The position numbers were made by a program, and so were the translations under genes. Under the pieces are notes generated by a model, which made no database searches, was not told the DNA's origin, and was given only the letters and a program-made list of their open reading frames with translations. From Temnothorax longispinosus (lineage: Eukaryota > Arthropoda > Insecta > Hymenoptera > Formicidae): a DNA stretch of 64,000 nucleotides. Of this stretch, positions 12,947-23,837 are shown piece by piece (the first letter of the stretch is position 1; every line of letters begins with the position of its first letter). The DNA is taken from NCBI RefSeq assembly GCF_030848805.1, contig NC_092359.1, positions 10,432,623 to 10,496,622 of the forward strand, in the 5' to 3' direction.

Positions 12947-13116
12947 CCTGTGTCCACGATGTTAGAACTTGGTTTAAATTCTCGGACCGAGTTACTGAAA
13001 CTTGGATCGTAAACACACTGAACTTGGATGCAAAACTTGTGTGTCCACGATCCAAGTTTCAGTAACTTTTCCTCGGTCTGAGAACTTGAACCAAGTTCTA
13101 GCATCGTGGACACAGG
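12947..13116. mobile_element. Palindromic MITE, second of an adjacent pair
   Basis: CCTGTGTCCACGATG pairs with CATCGTGGACACAGG. The inner arms contain CTCGGACCGAG and AAACTTGGATCGT. It is related to its left neighbour (both carry a TCGGACCGA-type core and a GTGT-rich end) but is not identical, so the two are separate insertions of one superfamily. Confidence 0.65.
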
Positions 13117-13315
13117 ATGCCTAGGTGTGCCTAGGGTAGTTCGTACGTGAACCCCTGCTGTACTTCAATCACGACAACAATTGAATACCATTGACCAATC
13201 AAAAGTCTGCTAAACAGAGAGAGAACGGTCGCAAATCAATCCGTCTTTTTCTTCTTGTGGCCCGCCGAGCGCTAAGCATGGGAGTTTACATTCCAATATA
13301 GTATATAGTTTTATG

Positions 13316-13690
13316 GCTTAGTTTACACAGTAGAAACTCTTGATACGGGTATCAAGCTGGTGCGGACTAAACGTTAGATACGTTTCTGTTTACATCGACC
13401 GTATTAAATCATATTAGCGATTTTTTCAAGACATTATTCAATTTCGATTTCGTATAAAATGATTTCAACTTGTATGTACGTATCAAGCCAATCAGACAGC
13501 ACATTAAGAATGTATTTGATACGCATATCAGCTTACAATTAGTCTGATACATGCTGTTCTCGAGTATCATACCATTCTGATATTCCGTTTACCACAATCG
13601 TATTAATGGATTTAGTCCGAATATAATACCTGGTACGCGTATCAAATGCTCGGTGCAAACAAAATCACTTACTGTTTACACGCTGAAACC
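13316..13690. mobile_element. MITE-like element with reiterated GATAC/GTATC palindromes
   Basis: Weak inverted ends (GTTTACACAGTA left, TACTGTTTACAC right) enclose repeated GATACGNGTATC words at about 13342, 13518, 13563 and 13632. No protein is encoded. Confidence 0.4.
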
Positions 13691-14406
13691 TATACTAGGA
13701 CGATAATCATATATGTGTATGCTGGATATTCATTTGTCTACCTATGTATATTGAGTTTTTATTCGCATATTCGATTTTATGTACAATTAAAGTTTTAAAA
13801 CAAAAAAAAATCACTAACAAGAATTTATGGCAAGATCCAGGAGTTTTAATTTTAACACACATCTAGTGCAACACTTTATTTCAAAGTATTTAACCTTTTC
13901 GCTATGGTGGTGTTGGCCGAATATCGATTATGAGGTACGGCGGCGTGATAACCGGCCAGCGTTCGCCTTGAAGTGAAGAAGTGCTATGACCCCACTGTTT
14001 TGTAAATTATTGCACTAAAGATATAAAATTTTCCAAGCATAAAAGTAAAACGGGATTTACATAAGTATTTACATAAGTACAAAATTGTACTTTAAAATTA
14101 TATTTTATCATTATTTTAAACCTCGTATTTAATACGTTACAAGTGAATTTACTTGTTAGTACCAATACTGACCAATACGGCTAAGCCGGCGCTAGTATCT
14201 ACGAATGTCACATGGATGCCAGCTATAGACAGCGTTAGGAGCGAAAAGGTTAACGCTTGTGGGAAATGAGGATGACTTTTAGAAAAAATACCGATCGAGC
14301 AGATAGGTTGTGCTAAAAACAACATTTATACAAAATGCAAATACGTATTGTGAAGTACTCGATGTACGTTGTTCTATAGAATAAATTTTTAAATTAAAGT
14401 GATAAA
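13691..14406. other. Non-coding DNA before a Helitron
   Basis: I see no gene or clear repeat. The DNA is locally less AT-rich at about 13900-13990. Confidence 0.4.
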
Positions 14407-16435
14407 TCTATATATATAAGTCACGTCTGTCTGTCTGTCTGTCTGTATGTACGCGAACTACTCATTCGTTAGTGGACCGAATTTTTACCAAAAGTATATG
14501 AAACAGGGGTAGAATTTCCCGGGGATGAAAATGTCGCGGCCAATTTTTTGCTACCGATTTTCTGGAAACCGATTTTTCTAATTTTTCGGGAAATAATTGA
14601 CCGAATTTAAAAGAATTATATATGAAACAGGGGTAGAATTTTCCGGGAAATGCTATAAAGTGTATAATTTTTCGTTACCGATCTTTTTGGAAGCCGATCT
14701 TTGGAACGTCTGTCTGTCTGTCTGTTTGTCTGTACGCGAACTACTCATTCGTTAGTGGACCAAATTTTTACCAAAAGTATATGAAATAGGGGTAGAATTT
14801 TCCGGGGATAAAAATGACGCGGCTTTTTTTTGTTACCGATCTTTTTGGAAATTGGTTCCGAAATTTTTTCAAATTTTACGAGAATTAATTGACCAAATCT
14901 TAAAAACGTGTATATGAAGTAAGGGTAGAATGTCCCAGAGAGTGCCATAAAGTGTACACGTTTTCGTTACCAATCTTTTTGGAAACCGGACTCATTTGTT
15001 AGTGGACCAAATTTTTACCAAAAGTATATGAAATAGGGGTAGAATTTTCCGGGAATGCAACAATGTGGTTAATTTTTCGTTACCGAAACCGGTAACCTTT
15101 TTAGAAACCGGTTCCAAAATTTTTTTAAATTTTACGAGAATTAATTGACCAAATCTCAAAGACGTGTATATAAAGTAAGGGTAGAATATGTCCCAGAGAG
15201 TGCCATAAAGTGTACACGTTTTCGTTACCGATCTTTTTGGAAACAGGTTACAAAATTTTACCAACTTTTCGGGAATTAATTGACCGAATCTCAAAGACGT
15301 GTATATGCTGATTTTTTTGAAACCGCGAGTTTAATTTTTCATTAATGTACTGATTTTCTTGAAACGTTTCCGATTTTTGTTTAAAAAAATCTGCGTGATT
15401 TAAAAAAAAAATGTACATTAGAAGACGGTCAGGATGATCTATTGCTAAGAGCAGCACTAAATTATGAAATGGAAGAAGCTGCAAAGGCAAAAAAAAATAA
15501 ATCTTTTTTTTTATAATTTTTGGGAATTAAATCGTTCATAGGTCAATTAGTTTTAAATGAAATATGTTGTATGTAGAATTTGTTACCGATTTTCTAGAAA
15601 CCGGTTTTTCCAATTTTTCGGGAAATAATTGACCAAATTTCAAAGAGTTATATATGAAACAGGGGTAAAATTTTCCGGGGAGTGCTATAAAGTGTATAAT
15701 TTTTTGTTACCGATCTTTTTGGAAACCGATATAAAAAATTTTTTAAATTTTTTGGGAATTAACCAGTTACTTCAATTCGTGACTGTCGCGAGCGCGTAAG
15801 ACCGGTTTTTGGAAACCACGAAATTTTTCCACGTTCTCGAAAAATAACAAGTAGTTTGCGTCAGACAGACAGACATACAGATACGTCAGGTACTTATATA
15901 TATAGATAGGGGTAGAAAAAACTAAAGAATGTAATAGAATTAGAAAACGTGCTAATAGTAAAGTGGTTTACACGTTCTGTAAAAAAAAAATATACGTGAT
16001 TGCACCAATTTCCGCAAACTTTGAGATATCAAGCTGAATTTTTTTATGGATAATTTTTTTAATGGATAATTTTTATGGATAATTTTTTGTTACCACGTTT
16101 TAGAAACCGGTTTGGAAATTATTAAAATTTTGAGAAATAATAAGTATTACGTGACCGATTTTTTTGAAACCAATGCTAAAATTTTTTAAATTTTTGGAGG
16201 ATAAGTAATTTTTTATTAATGGATCAATTTTCTTGAAACCGGTGCCAAAATTTTTCTAATTTTTTGTTGATGATTTTGATGAAATTGGTACCAAAAGATT
16301 ACTAATTTTATGGAGATGGCTACTATGGGATTAAAAATTGGGTTTTATGGGGTTCTATTGGTGCTCCTACGTAATGAGTGAGTTTGGGGAGAGGAAAATA
16401 GATTTTTCCCCGCTTCGCGCGGGCGAAAAATCTAG
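14407..16435 (+). mobile_element. Non-autonomous Helitron
   Basis: It begins TCTATATATATAAG immediately after a host A. It ends with a GC-rich hairpin (CCCGCTTCGCGCGGG) followed by CTAG and a host T. This is the Helitron plan: 5' TC, 3' hairpin plus CTRR, insertion between A and T. The body is made of diverged repeats of a block containing AGGGGTAGAATTTTCCGGG and TTACCGATCTTTTTGGAAACC. A (CTGT)n tract lies near 14430. An inverted second 5'-like end (TATATATATAGA) is at about 15906, so another copy may be nested. No Rep/helicase is encoded. Confidence 0.75.
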
Positions 16436-16679
16436 TTAAATATAAACAACTTTGGTAGATTTCACAAAAACTTATATGGAAATATATAATAACTAACACA
16501 AAATTCAGCATACACCAATTTCTAAAGAATATGACGTTGGTCTCCATCCTCGCTATTAGTCTTATATACTGAAGGTGTATAAACAACTGCCAGACCATTT
16601 TGGATATTTAACTCTGTATACAGATGTCCCGATGATATACAAGTCAAATACACTTATGACTTGAATCTCGTGTACTTAA

Positions 16680-17179
16680 GGGGATGCTGGAGCCGTAGCC
16701 GAACTCGATCGGCGTCGGTAAAGAAGACCGGTGAACTATATCTGTCCTTGTATAGACAAAGATATAGACAAGGATAGCACGCTACATTGCACGCACACAT
16801 ACGCACGATGCACACCGACATTATACTTTTATATTACGCTTCCAAATCTTGATTTGGGGGGTTTATCGATGTTTTTCTTGTTGTGCAATTCGGGGGAACT
16901 TGTTTTCGCGTTCGTACCAATGGTATATCTCTTATATGAAATACATCTTGTGACGAGCTGACAGCTCGCCGCAACTCGAGACGCCATATTGGGATAAGAG
17001 TAGGATAAGGAAATCTGTACTTCCGTAATTTTTTCTCGTTTTCTATATAAAATCGGAGTTTCCCCGAATCATTAATGTATGTACTGCAATTCTGGAGAAG
17101 GATTTTTAATTCTGTCAAATTAATACGACGCTACGTGCCGACAAAAAATGCCGGTAAAACAGACGGTTCCAGCATCCCC
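16680..17179. mobile_element. piggyBac-type MITE with TTAA duplications
   Basis: It is exactly 500 bp between TTAA at 16676-16679 and TTAA at 17180-17183. The ends are GGGGATGCTGGAGCCGT and ACGGTTCCAGCATCCCC. TTAA duplication is the piggyBac hallmark. It is internally non-coding; short open frames there have no domain. Confidence 0.8.
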
Positions 17180-17528
17180 TTAAGAGGTATATTGGTCATA
17201 AACATTCAAATAAACAGGCCATGGAATAGGATACACATATTCGGATATAGAACTTTATACACATACATAAATTGTGTATATCTTCTGTATACCTACTTGT
17301 ATACACTTTTTCTCTAGAGAAAATATACCATTTTCAAAAAAAGGTAAAAAAACGCGCCACAAATGTACATGTTTCATACAATATATATCTTTATTGAAAA
17401 AAATTTTGATCTAATTTGGTCGTATATAATTCCATTAGTATTTCTTACTATAAAAACAATGACAACAGAATAAGGGCCAAGTGAACATGATACAAAACAC
17501 TTGGCACTAAGTGTTTTTTATGTGTAAA

Positions 17529-18167
17529 CTAGCATGCCCCGCCGGGCTTCGCCCCGAAGAACATGTGTAGTAAAACACGCAAATAGTATCTAGAGGGTGA
17601 GCTCTCCTAGAGAGAGAGAGAGAGAGAGAGGGGTTTAGGGAGAGATGGAGAGAGAGAGAGAGAAGAGAGAAAGAAAGAAGAGAGAGAAAAAGAGAGAGGA
17701 GAGATAGAGAAAGAGAAAGAGAAAAACGAAAAAAGAGAGAGGGAGAGAAAGAAAGAAAAAGAGAGGAAGAAAGGAAAGAGGGAGGGGGAGAGAGAAAGAA
17801 AAAAGAAGAAAGAAACGAGAGAGGAGAGAGCGAGAGAGAGAGAGCGGAGAAAAAGAAAGAAAAAAGAGCGAGAGAGCGAGAGAGAAAAAGAAAAGAGGAG
17901 AGAGAAAGGAGACAAAGAGGAAAAAAGAGAGAGGGAACAGAGAGCGAGCCCGAATGAGCAGAGCGCAAAGAGAAGAGAATAGAGAACATCCCTCTCCCTC
18001 TCCCTCGGGAGCTCTTTCACTTCCAACTCCCCTTTTCTCCTCAGCTCTCCCTTACTCCCCCCCTCTCGCCCCTTTCTCTCTCTCTCTCTCGTCTCTCGCT
18101 CTCTCTCTCTCTCCCTCTCCCTCTCCCTTTCCCTCTCTTTTTCTCTCTCCCACTTCCTCTCTCTCTT

Positions 18168-18201
<34 letters not shown>

Positions 18202-18811
18202 CCGCTCTGGAAAATTTCGTAACCAATTTCCAAAAAGATACCGATTCCCAAAAAGATCGGTAACGAAAAACTATACAGTTTATAACACTCCCCGGGAAAT
18301 TTTACCCCTACTTCATATATAATTTTTTGCGATTCGGTCAATTAATTCCCGAAAAATTTGAAAAATTTCTGATACCGGCTTCCAAAAAAATCGGTAACGA
18401 AAAATTATACACTTTATAGCGTTCCCCGGAAAATTCTACCCCCGTTTTATATACAACTCTTTGAGATTCGGTCAATTATTTTCCGAAAATTAAAAAAAAT
18501 TAGAAAAACCGGTTTTCAGAAAATCGGTAACAAAAAACTATACACATTATGACACTCCCCGGGAAATTCTACTCCTGTTTCATATATATTTCTTTGAAAT
18601 TCGGTCAATTATTTCCCGAAAAAATGAAAAAATGTCGATTACCGGTTCCCAAAAAGATCGGTAACGAAAAATTATACAGTTTATAGCACTCCCCGGGAAA
18701 TTCTACCCCTATTTTATATACTTTTGGTAAAAATTCGGTCGAATAGTTCAAGAGTGTATAAAGGACATACATACATACATACATACATACATTCATTTTT
18801 ATATATATAGA
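17529..18811 (-). mobile_element. Second Helitron, minus orientation, with GA/CT tracts
   Basis: On the minus strand it starts TCTATATATATAAAAATG after a host A. It ends with a GC-rich hairpin (GGGGCGAAGCCCGGCGGGG) then CATGCTAG and a host T. The right half carries the same AGGGGTAGAATTT and TTACCGATCTTTTTGG modules as the first Helitron, in reverse. It sits inside the intron-like part of unit U0. No Rep/helicase is encoded. Confidence 0.72.
17608..18205. repeat. Purine tract followed by pyrimidine tract
   Basis: About 330 bases of GA-rich sequence (17608-17945) are followed by about 200 bases of CT-rich sequence (18000-18205), giving inverted complementarity. Long open frames here (serine/leucine-rich or arginine/glutamate-rich) are low-complexity artefacts. 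Confidence 0.85.
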
Positions 18812-19270
18812 TCTAAATAATAAAAAATCGGAACAAATTGTGTATTGCTATTCTAAAAAAGAACAGGTACACAACAGGTGTAATAAAGAAACATCATTAA
18901 GAAAACCAGATATTACTAATTTATATATCATATTTATTTGGCGCAAACCTTTTGATATTATTGTTTTTGTAGTAAAAAATACAAATGGCATTATAAAACC
19001 AAATTAGGTCAAAATTTCTATCTTTAATAAAGATTTTGCATGGAGCACGTACACTTGGTGCGTTTTCTTTTAAAAAATATAAGTTTGATGAACATATATA
19101 CATATATGTATGTTCTGGTGATTAAGCAAATTTAAACTATATATTCATATAAACATACATGCTAATAAATAAACCACGCCCTCTTTTTGTCCATTGTGAC
19201 AAATTTTGTAAACGCTTATTGTTGTGGCGATCACTGTATCACATTTAGTATCAGACCATCTGTATTACAG

Positions 19271-19615
19271 GACAATTATAATGGCACCGAGAAGAGGACA
19301 CAGCAAGTTGTAGAATTGTTTCGAAGAAGCGAAACTTACGCTGGTAAAGTGCACGACCTGTAAAAAACAGATTAAGATATGTCATCCAACAAGCCGCACA
19401 ACAATATTCAGAGCACATTTAAAGAGATGGAATATTTCTCGATAATGACACTTGCACACTACCTGACAAATTCAGGCAATATTACTCGGAGTTACCAGGA
19501 CATAAGGCAAAATGTAATGATTGTGGAAAAACAGTGTCTTTCTTAACAAATATGGCATATTTATATGATAACATTTAAGAAGGAGACATTTCATAAGAAT
19601 CCAGAGTCGAAATAA
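19271..19615 (+). pseudogene. Zinc-finger cassette Z0 (broken)
   Basis: The acceptor TATTACAG and donor GTAAGT are retained, but the frame has a TAG in the W-x-Y-F lead (about 19313), a frameshift near the first finger's histidines and another in the second finger. The Cys pairs (TCKK, DCGK) are still readable. AATAAA follows downstream as in other copies. It is dead as a double finger. Confidence 0.8.
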
Positions 19616-19789
19616 GTAAGTACACATTCCAAAAATTATTAAAATACTAAAGATTATAAAATAAATATAATGATAAAACAATCAATAACTAAAGAAAATT
19701 AAGCGAATAAAATAAGTTTTTGTCAGGGCATCCATATAATATATTTATTTGCAATTTTGATCATAAATGTGCACGTACACTTGGTACGT

Positions 19790-20348
19790 CAATTAATCAA
19801 CCAATCAAGTTTTATTTCATCCCCCTTTCGGGGTTGGAAAGGCGTTTTTTTTTCAGTAAAAACGGTCCCAAAAACCTTTACACTTTACTTCGTTTCCTTT
19901 GGTCTGGTCATTGAGCGACCTCACATCTTATTTCCCTTATTCTCTTTTTCTTCTATGCGGCATCTCTCTGGCCTTCTCCTTTAGCTTTCCCTACTTCCAC
20001 TTCCTCTGACTCCCTCCTTCCTGACGCGGCTCTTCCCTTTTCTTCCGGCTCTCTCCCTTCTAGTGTTTGACGTGTTCCTTCTTTCTTACTCTACCTTCAT
20101 TCTGAATAAGAAAATAAAAGTATTATTCCTACAATCTTACCTTTTTCTCCTCTACTCTCCCTCTCCCTTAACGCTTCTCTCTTTATCTCTCTTTATTTCT
20201 TTTTTTTATCCTACATTCCTCCTACTTTCTTTTCTTCCTATCGACTTCGTCTTCGTCTGAATCTATTAGCATATTCTTCTCCACCCTTTTCGCAATCTCG
20301 TCCTCCACGGTCCTCTTATTTGGTCTCCCTCTTTCCTCCCCACTCGGC
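19790..20348. other. C/T-rich insertion of possible LINE origin
   Basis: Similarity to the downstream part of the array unit stops after TTGGTACG at 19789. A pyrimidine-rich sequence follows, resembling that at 30670-33925. Open frames in it show no domain. Confidence 0.35.
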
Positions 20349-20590
20349 ATGTAATATTTCAGACACATTTCTGCATAATTCCATTTGAAATATATATTAC
20401 ACCTTTTATCAATATTTCAGAAATATTTCACGACCGTTTCTACATCATTTCGGCAATGTTTCAATCTCCGCAATTATTTCAAATGCAACCTTGTTGAAAG
20501 ATTTCAGCAATATTTCGGTAATATTCTGAAATATTTCTAAAATATATCTACGAAATATTGCAGAAACACTTCAGAGATATTTCAAATACA
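20349..20590. repeat. Dense ATATTTC/GAAATAT repeat
   Basis: Within 240 bp the word TATTTC or its complement GAAATA occurs well over a dozen times, often followed by AGAAAT. This gives a lattice of short palindromes. It is non-coding. Confidence 0.55.
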
Positions 20591-20599
20591 TTTTACACT

Positions 20600-21085
20600 G
20601 AGAAAAATGTTTTGTATTAGCAAACAAAATTTTGTTACTGACGCGAAAACTATTTGTTGATACGTGAAAAATGATCTTTGTCTAACGAAATGACATCTGT
20701 CCTTTTTTCGATTGCTCGCCATCTCTCGCAAGATCCGGCAACTACTATTGCTGCTCTTCTTGTCATTTGCATCCGTATTTGCATTACTAAAATAATTTTT
20801 CGATGGATCTTTTTTTGTACGCATTGAATCTTTCTTCTACTTGCACGATATTATTCCTACATGTTTTCCCAAGGGCAGATGATAAAAATTATGTATGTAT
20901 AAACTGCAGAATTTTTGTTTTAAGCAAATATTGTCGTCAGGTGACAGCTGCGTATGTGCCGAAATAAGTAATATTTTTAATTTTTTGGTGTTTTTGATAT
21001 AAAATCGCGTTTTCTACCCTAGATTTTTGTGCGTACTTTAATTCTAGACCAAAAACTTGCAATTCTGTAAAGCCAATTAAGGTAT
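20600..21085. mobile_element. Degenerate relative of the TTAA element at 58595
   Basis: Blocks such as TTTTTGTGCGTACTTTAATT and CCAAAAACTTGCAATTCTG are shared with 58680-59065 in the same order. The terminal repeats are not recognisable here, so it is a fragment. Confidence 0.55.
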
Positions 21086-21115
21086 ATATATATGTATATA
21101 TATATGTATATAAAA

Positions 21116-21835
21116 GTAAAGTGTGCAAGTAGAAACCTTTGCTCACAAAGCTTCCTCTATTTGTTTTGGCTTCCTCATAGAGGAAGCTTTGTGAGCAAAG
21201 GTTTCTACTTGCAAAAAACCCCTTTACCGATCATCGCCAAATTCAATATCGACCTTCCTTGAATGATACTCTATAAAAAAAAAAAAAAAAAAAAAAACAG
21301 CCCGATATCTCAATATTTGCGGAAGTTAGAGCAACTACGGACATTTTTAAAAAAATTAAGGACCTTTGATCACGTATAAAGCTGAGTCTAATCAACCAAA
21401 TCTTAAAGAATTATATATGAAATAGAAGTAGAAAAGACTGAAAAATATAATAAAATTAGAAATAGATCAATATCTACAAATTTGCGGAAATTAAAGCATA
21501 AAAAACATTTCTGCAAAAATTCAAAATTTTATTAAAAAAGAACCCCTTGATTATTAGCAATTTTTATTAATTCTATATATTCTTCAGTTTTTTCTACCCC
21601 TATTTCATATATAATTCGTTAAGATTTGGTTGATTAGTTCTGGAGTTATAGAAATTTCGGTAAATTTGGCACATACATACACACATACACACATACACAC
21701 ATACATACACACATACCGACATTTTTTAAAATAGCAATTTTTCGACGTTTTAGAACATTCTGAACACATTGGCAAAAGCAACTAAAAAAAATTTTTTTTA
21801 CGAAAACAAAGTTTCCTCTATGAGGAAGCAATATA
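21116..21835. mobile_element. Interspersed repeat family E, copy 1
   Basis: This family is defined by GTGCAAGTAGAAAC, by palindromic TTCCTCATAGAGGAA at the ends, and by a body with AAAGCTGAGTCTAATCAACC and TATATGAAATAGAAGTAGAAAA. Here the left end forms a perfect-looking hairpin at 21130-21215. A (CACATA)n tract lies near 21670. No protein is encoded. Confidence 0.6.
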
Positions 21836-21865
21836 TATATACACACACACACACATATAGATATC

Positions 21866-22865
21866 AACCTAATTTATTCTGATATATTTCACAATTTTTC
21901 GTGAGAAGCATTCTATCATTTTCGAACGTTTTAATTGGTGACCGTATTTGTCTTATGTTTAAACGAGACGAGAATACTCGCGGACGACGATCGCCCGTCA
22001 AACGCTTTGGACGAGTTAATTCGTTTGTTAAGGAAACTAGTCAGATTTTCAGAAGTCAATTCGAAAGCATTGTAATGTTACCCTTTGAATTGTTCCATAC
22101 TTTTGAATTTATCACACAGAAAAACAATTTAAATAAGTTAGTATATTTTCTTTATGCATTTTTTCCTTCTACTTCTCCTCTTACCTTAAATATTAATATA
22201 AAATAAAACATTAGTTGCTGTGTATTTGATTAAACAATTTTGATTTTTAGTCATATTTGTAGTCAAATTATGAAGATTTGCCAAACTTGACAATCTTGCG
22301 GTCCAAGTTAATTCCAAAGCGTCTGATGGGCCATTATCGTCGCGCAAATATTCTCCAAAGCAGTTAAAGGGTTAAGACAGTTTTTATTATAAATTATTTA
22401 TTAGGAAAAACGGCTCTTTCAGTGATGATACTCAAAAACGTCATTGTAACGTACAAAATATCATAAGTTTTTAATTAGGAAGATACACCATTTCACGGTT
22501 AGGACAGGATTTTGGTAAAATAATAAAATTATTCGTGTAAATTTATGTACATTTCTTTCAACTGCAACTAGAACAGATCAATTACGTTAGAACAGTTTTT
22601 CTTCTTAACTTAATTTTATATCATATCGGTCGTGTTTCACTTATCTATTAATCACAAATTCAGTTTAGACATTAATGTTTGACATTAGCATTACAGAAAT
22701 TCGAGATATAAAACATTCTCTCTCTATCTCTTTCTCTTCCTTCCCCCTTCTCACTTTCACTTACAAAACTTCACTTCATTACACTTCACCGACAATAAGT
22801 ACATATAACATTAAGTAATACGTACACTTGTAGTATTTTAATAAGTATTATTTTTTTCTATTTTT
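21866..22865 (+). repeat. Unit U1 leader (segmentally duplicated 5' block)
   Basis: It starts CAACCTAATTTATTCTGA, followed by a conserved kilobase that recurs at 29663 (split), 47755 and 55003. Open frame 21901-22206 within it is not preserved in the other copies and is unlikely to be coding. The block may hold the promoter and 5' exon of the array gene, but I cannot point to a specific promoter motif. A pyrimidine-rich CTCTCTCTATCTC stretch lies just upstream of the dsRBD ORF. Confidence 0.6.
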
Positions 22866-23741
22866 ATGGAGGAAATGCATCATCCACCGCAAATCGGACT
22901 TAACATGATGGCTGGTGTAGGTGGCGTTCCTAATCATTCAAACAACGTCAATCGCCGTAATAGAGTTCGCGTAACGTTGCACGCCATGATGTTGGAAAAA
23001 CTACCGTTGCACGAGGCGGCACGTTTGGAAATGAAGTCGTTACCCAGCAAAACCCCCGTCTCCATTCTGCAGGAATTGCTCTCCCGCCGAGGCACGATAC
23101 CCAAGTACGAGCTGGTGCAGATCGAGGAAGCCATTCACGAGCCTACGTTTCGATACAGAGTCACCGTCACCGACGTCGTTGATCCCATTGTTTCAGCAAT
23201 GGGAACTGGCAGGTCCAAAAAAGAAGCGAAACACGCCGCCGCGAAAGCCGTGCTGGATAAATTAATTGGAGTAAATACCGAAGGTGTAGAATCTCCACTT
23301 CCAAATAGTTTGCCTGACTCACAAAATTTACAAGAATTCCAGATATATGGGGAGGAGAAAATAGTCAACAACCCAATCGGAGCCTTACAAGAAATGTGTA
23401 TATCGCACCACTGGCCACTCCCGAAATACACGATGGAGGGTAAAGAAAGTTTACCTCACGAGAGACAATTCACTATTGTTTGTTCAATCCTAAAGTATCG
23501 CGAGGTTGGTCAAGGAAAAAGTAAAAAAGTCGCAAAAAGACATGCCGCTCACAAGATGTGGCAAGCTCTACACGATATGAATAATCAAGCTCTCAAGATT
23601 AATTATTGCAGACCAAGCACTTCAAGTTTAGCGGATTATAGTGTGGATCCTTCTGCAGAACGTCAAAGTCAAGATACATCTAGTTTGCCCGTTCAATCAT
23701 TTAAAGAAACGGCAGAAGAAACAGGCGAACTTAATGAGTAA
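22866..23741 (+). CDS. loqs-like: Loqs/TARBP2-like double dsRBD ORF fused to linker exon L1
   Basis: The open frame is 291 codons. Residues 62-135 form dsRBD1 (TPVSILQELLSRRG, a PTFRYRV strand, and GRSKKEAKHAAA at the basic helix). Residues 168-236 form dsRBD2 (NPIGALQEMC, LPHERQFTI, GKSKKVAKRHAAHKMW). These match Loquacious/TARBP2, partners of Dicer, rather than R2D2. The third domain that contacts Dicer-1 is absent, and the dsRBD part is uninterrupted, so I infer a processed (retro) copy. Residues 238-248 are not Loqs-like. From residue 249 the protein is linker cassette L1, joined in the frame splicing would use. The first ATG after the leader was taken as the start. Both basic helices are intact, suggesting retained RNA binding. 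Continuation through the donor at 23738 is likely; otherwise translation ends at TAA 23739-23741. Confidence 0.85.
   Translation: MEEMHHPPQIGLNMMAGVGGVPNHSNNVNRRNRVRVTLHAMMLEKLPLHEAARLEMKSLPSKTPVSILQELLSRRGTIPKYELVQIEEAIHEPTFRYRVTVTDVVDPIVSAMGTGRSKKEAKHAAAKAVLDKLIGVNTEGVESPLPNSLPDSQNLQEFQIYGEEKIVNNPIGALQEMCISHHWPLPKYTMEGKESLPHERQFTIVCSILKYREVGQGKSKKVAKRHAAHKMWQALHDMNNQALKINYCRPSTSSLADYSVDPSAERQSQDTSSLPVQSFKETAEETGELNE
23612..23737 (+). CDS. Linker cassette L1 (class A), fused to the dsRBDs
   Basis: 126 nt, phase 2 to phase 2. Like all class A linkers it encodes a hydrophilic, Ser/Gln/Glu-rich peptide (core AERQSQDTS, then LPVQSFKET) with no predicted fold that I recognise. The acceptor-like TTGCAG survives but is read as coding in the upstream ORF. 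The donor is GA|GTAATT. Confidence 0.75.
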
Positions 23742-23837
23742 TTATTCGTTTTGCTTATGTCATACAATACAATAATATATTAATATTTAAATATTTAATC
23801 TTTTTCAAAGTAATGATTTACAACGTTAATATTTTAA

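Larger units (their letters stand above)
17200..19789 (+). repeat. Array unit U0, a decayed segmental copy
   Basis: The stretch around 17330-17500 (GCGCCA...ATCTTTATTG...TTTTGATCTAATTTGGTC) matches the segment that follows the linker exons at 26690-26880, 43390-43480, 50755-50870 and 57480-57600. After a Helitron interruption the match resumes at 18812 and leads into a zinc-finger exon at 19271. Linker exons upstream are missing, so this is the 3' part of an array unit. Confidence 0.6.

Noticed and set aside
17507..18341. Serine/leucine-rich and arginine/glutamate-rich frames of 122-244 codons
   Set aside because: They are translations of GA/CT simple repeats inside a Helitron.
21901..22206. 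101-codon frame in the U1 leader
   Set aside because: The frame is not kept in the matching leaders at 29663, 47755 and 55003.
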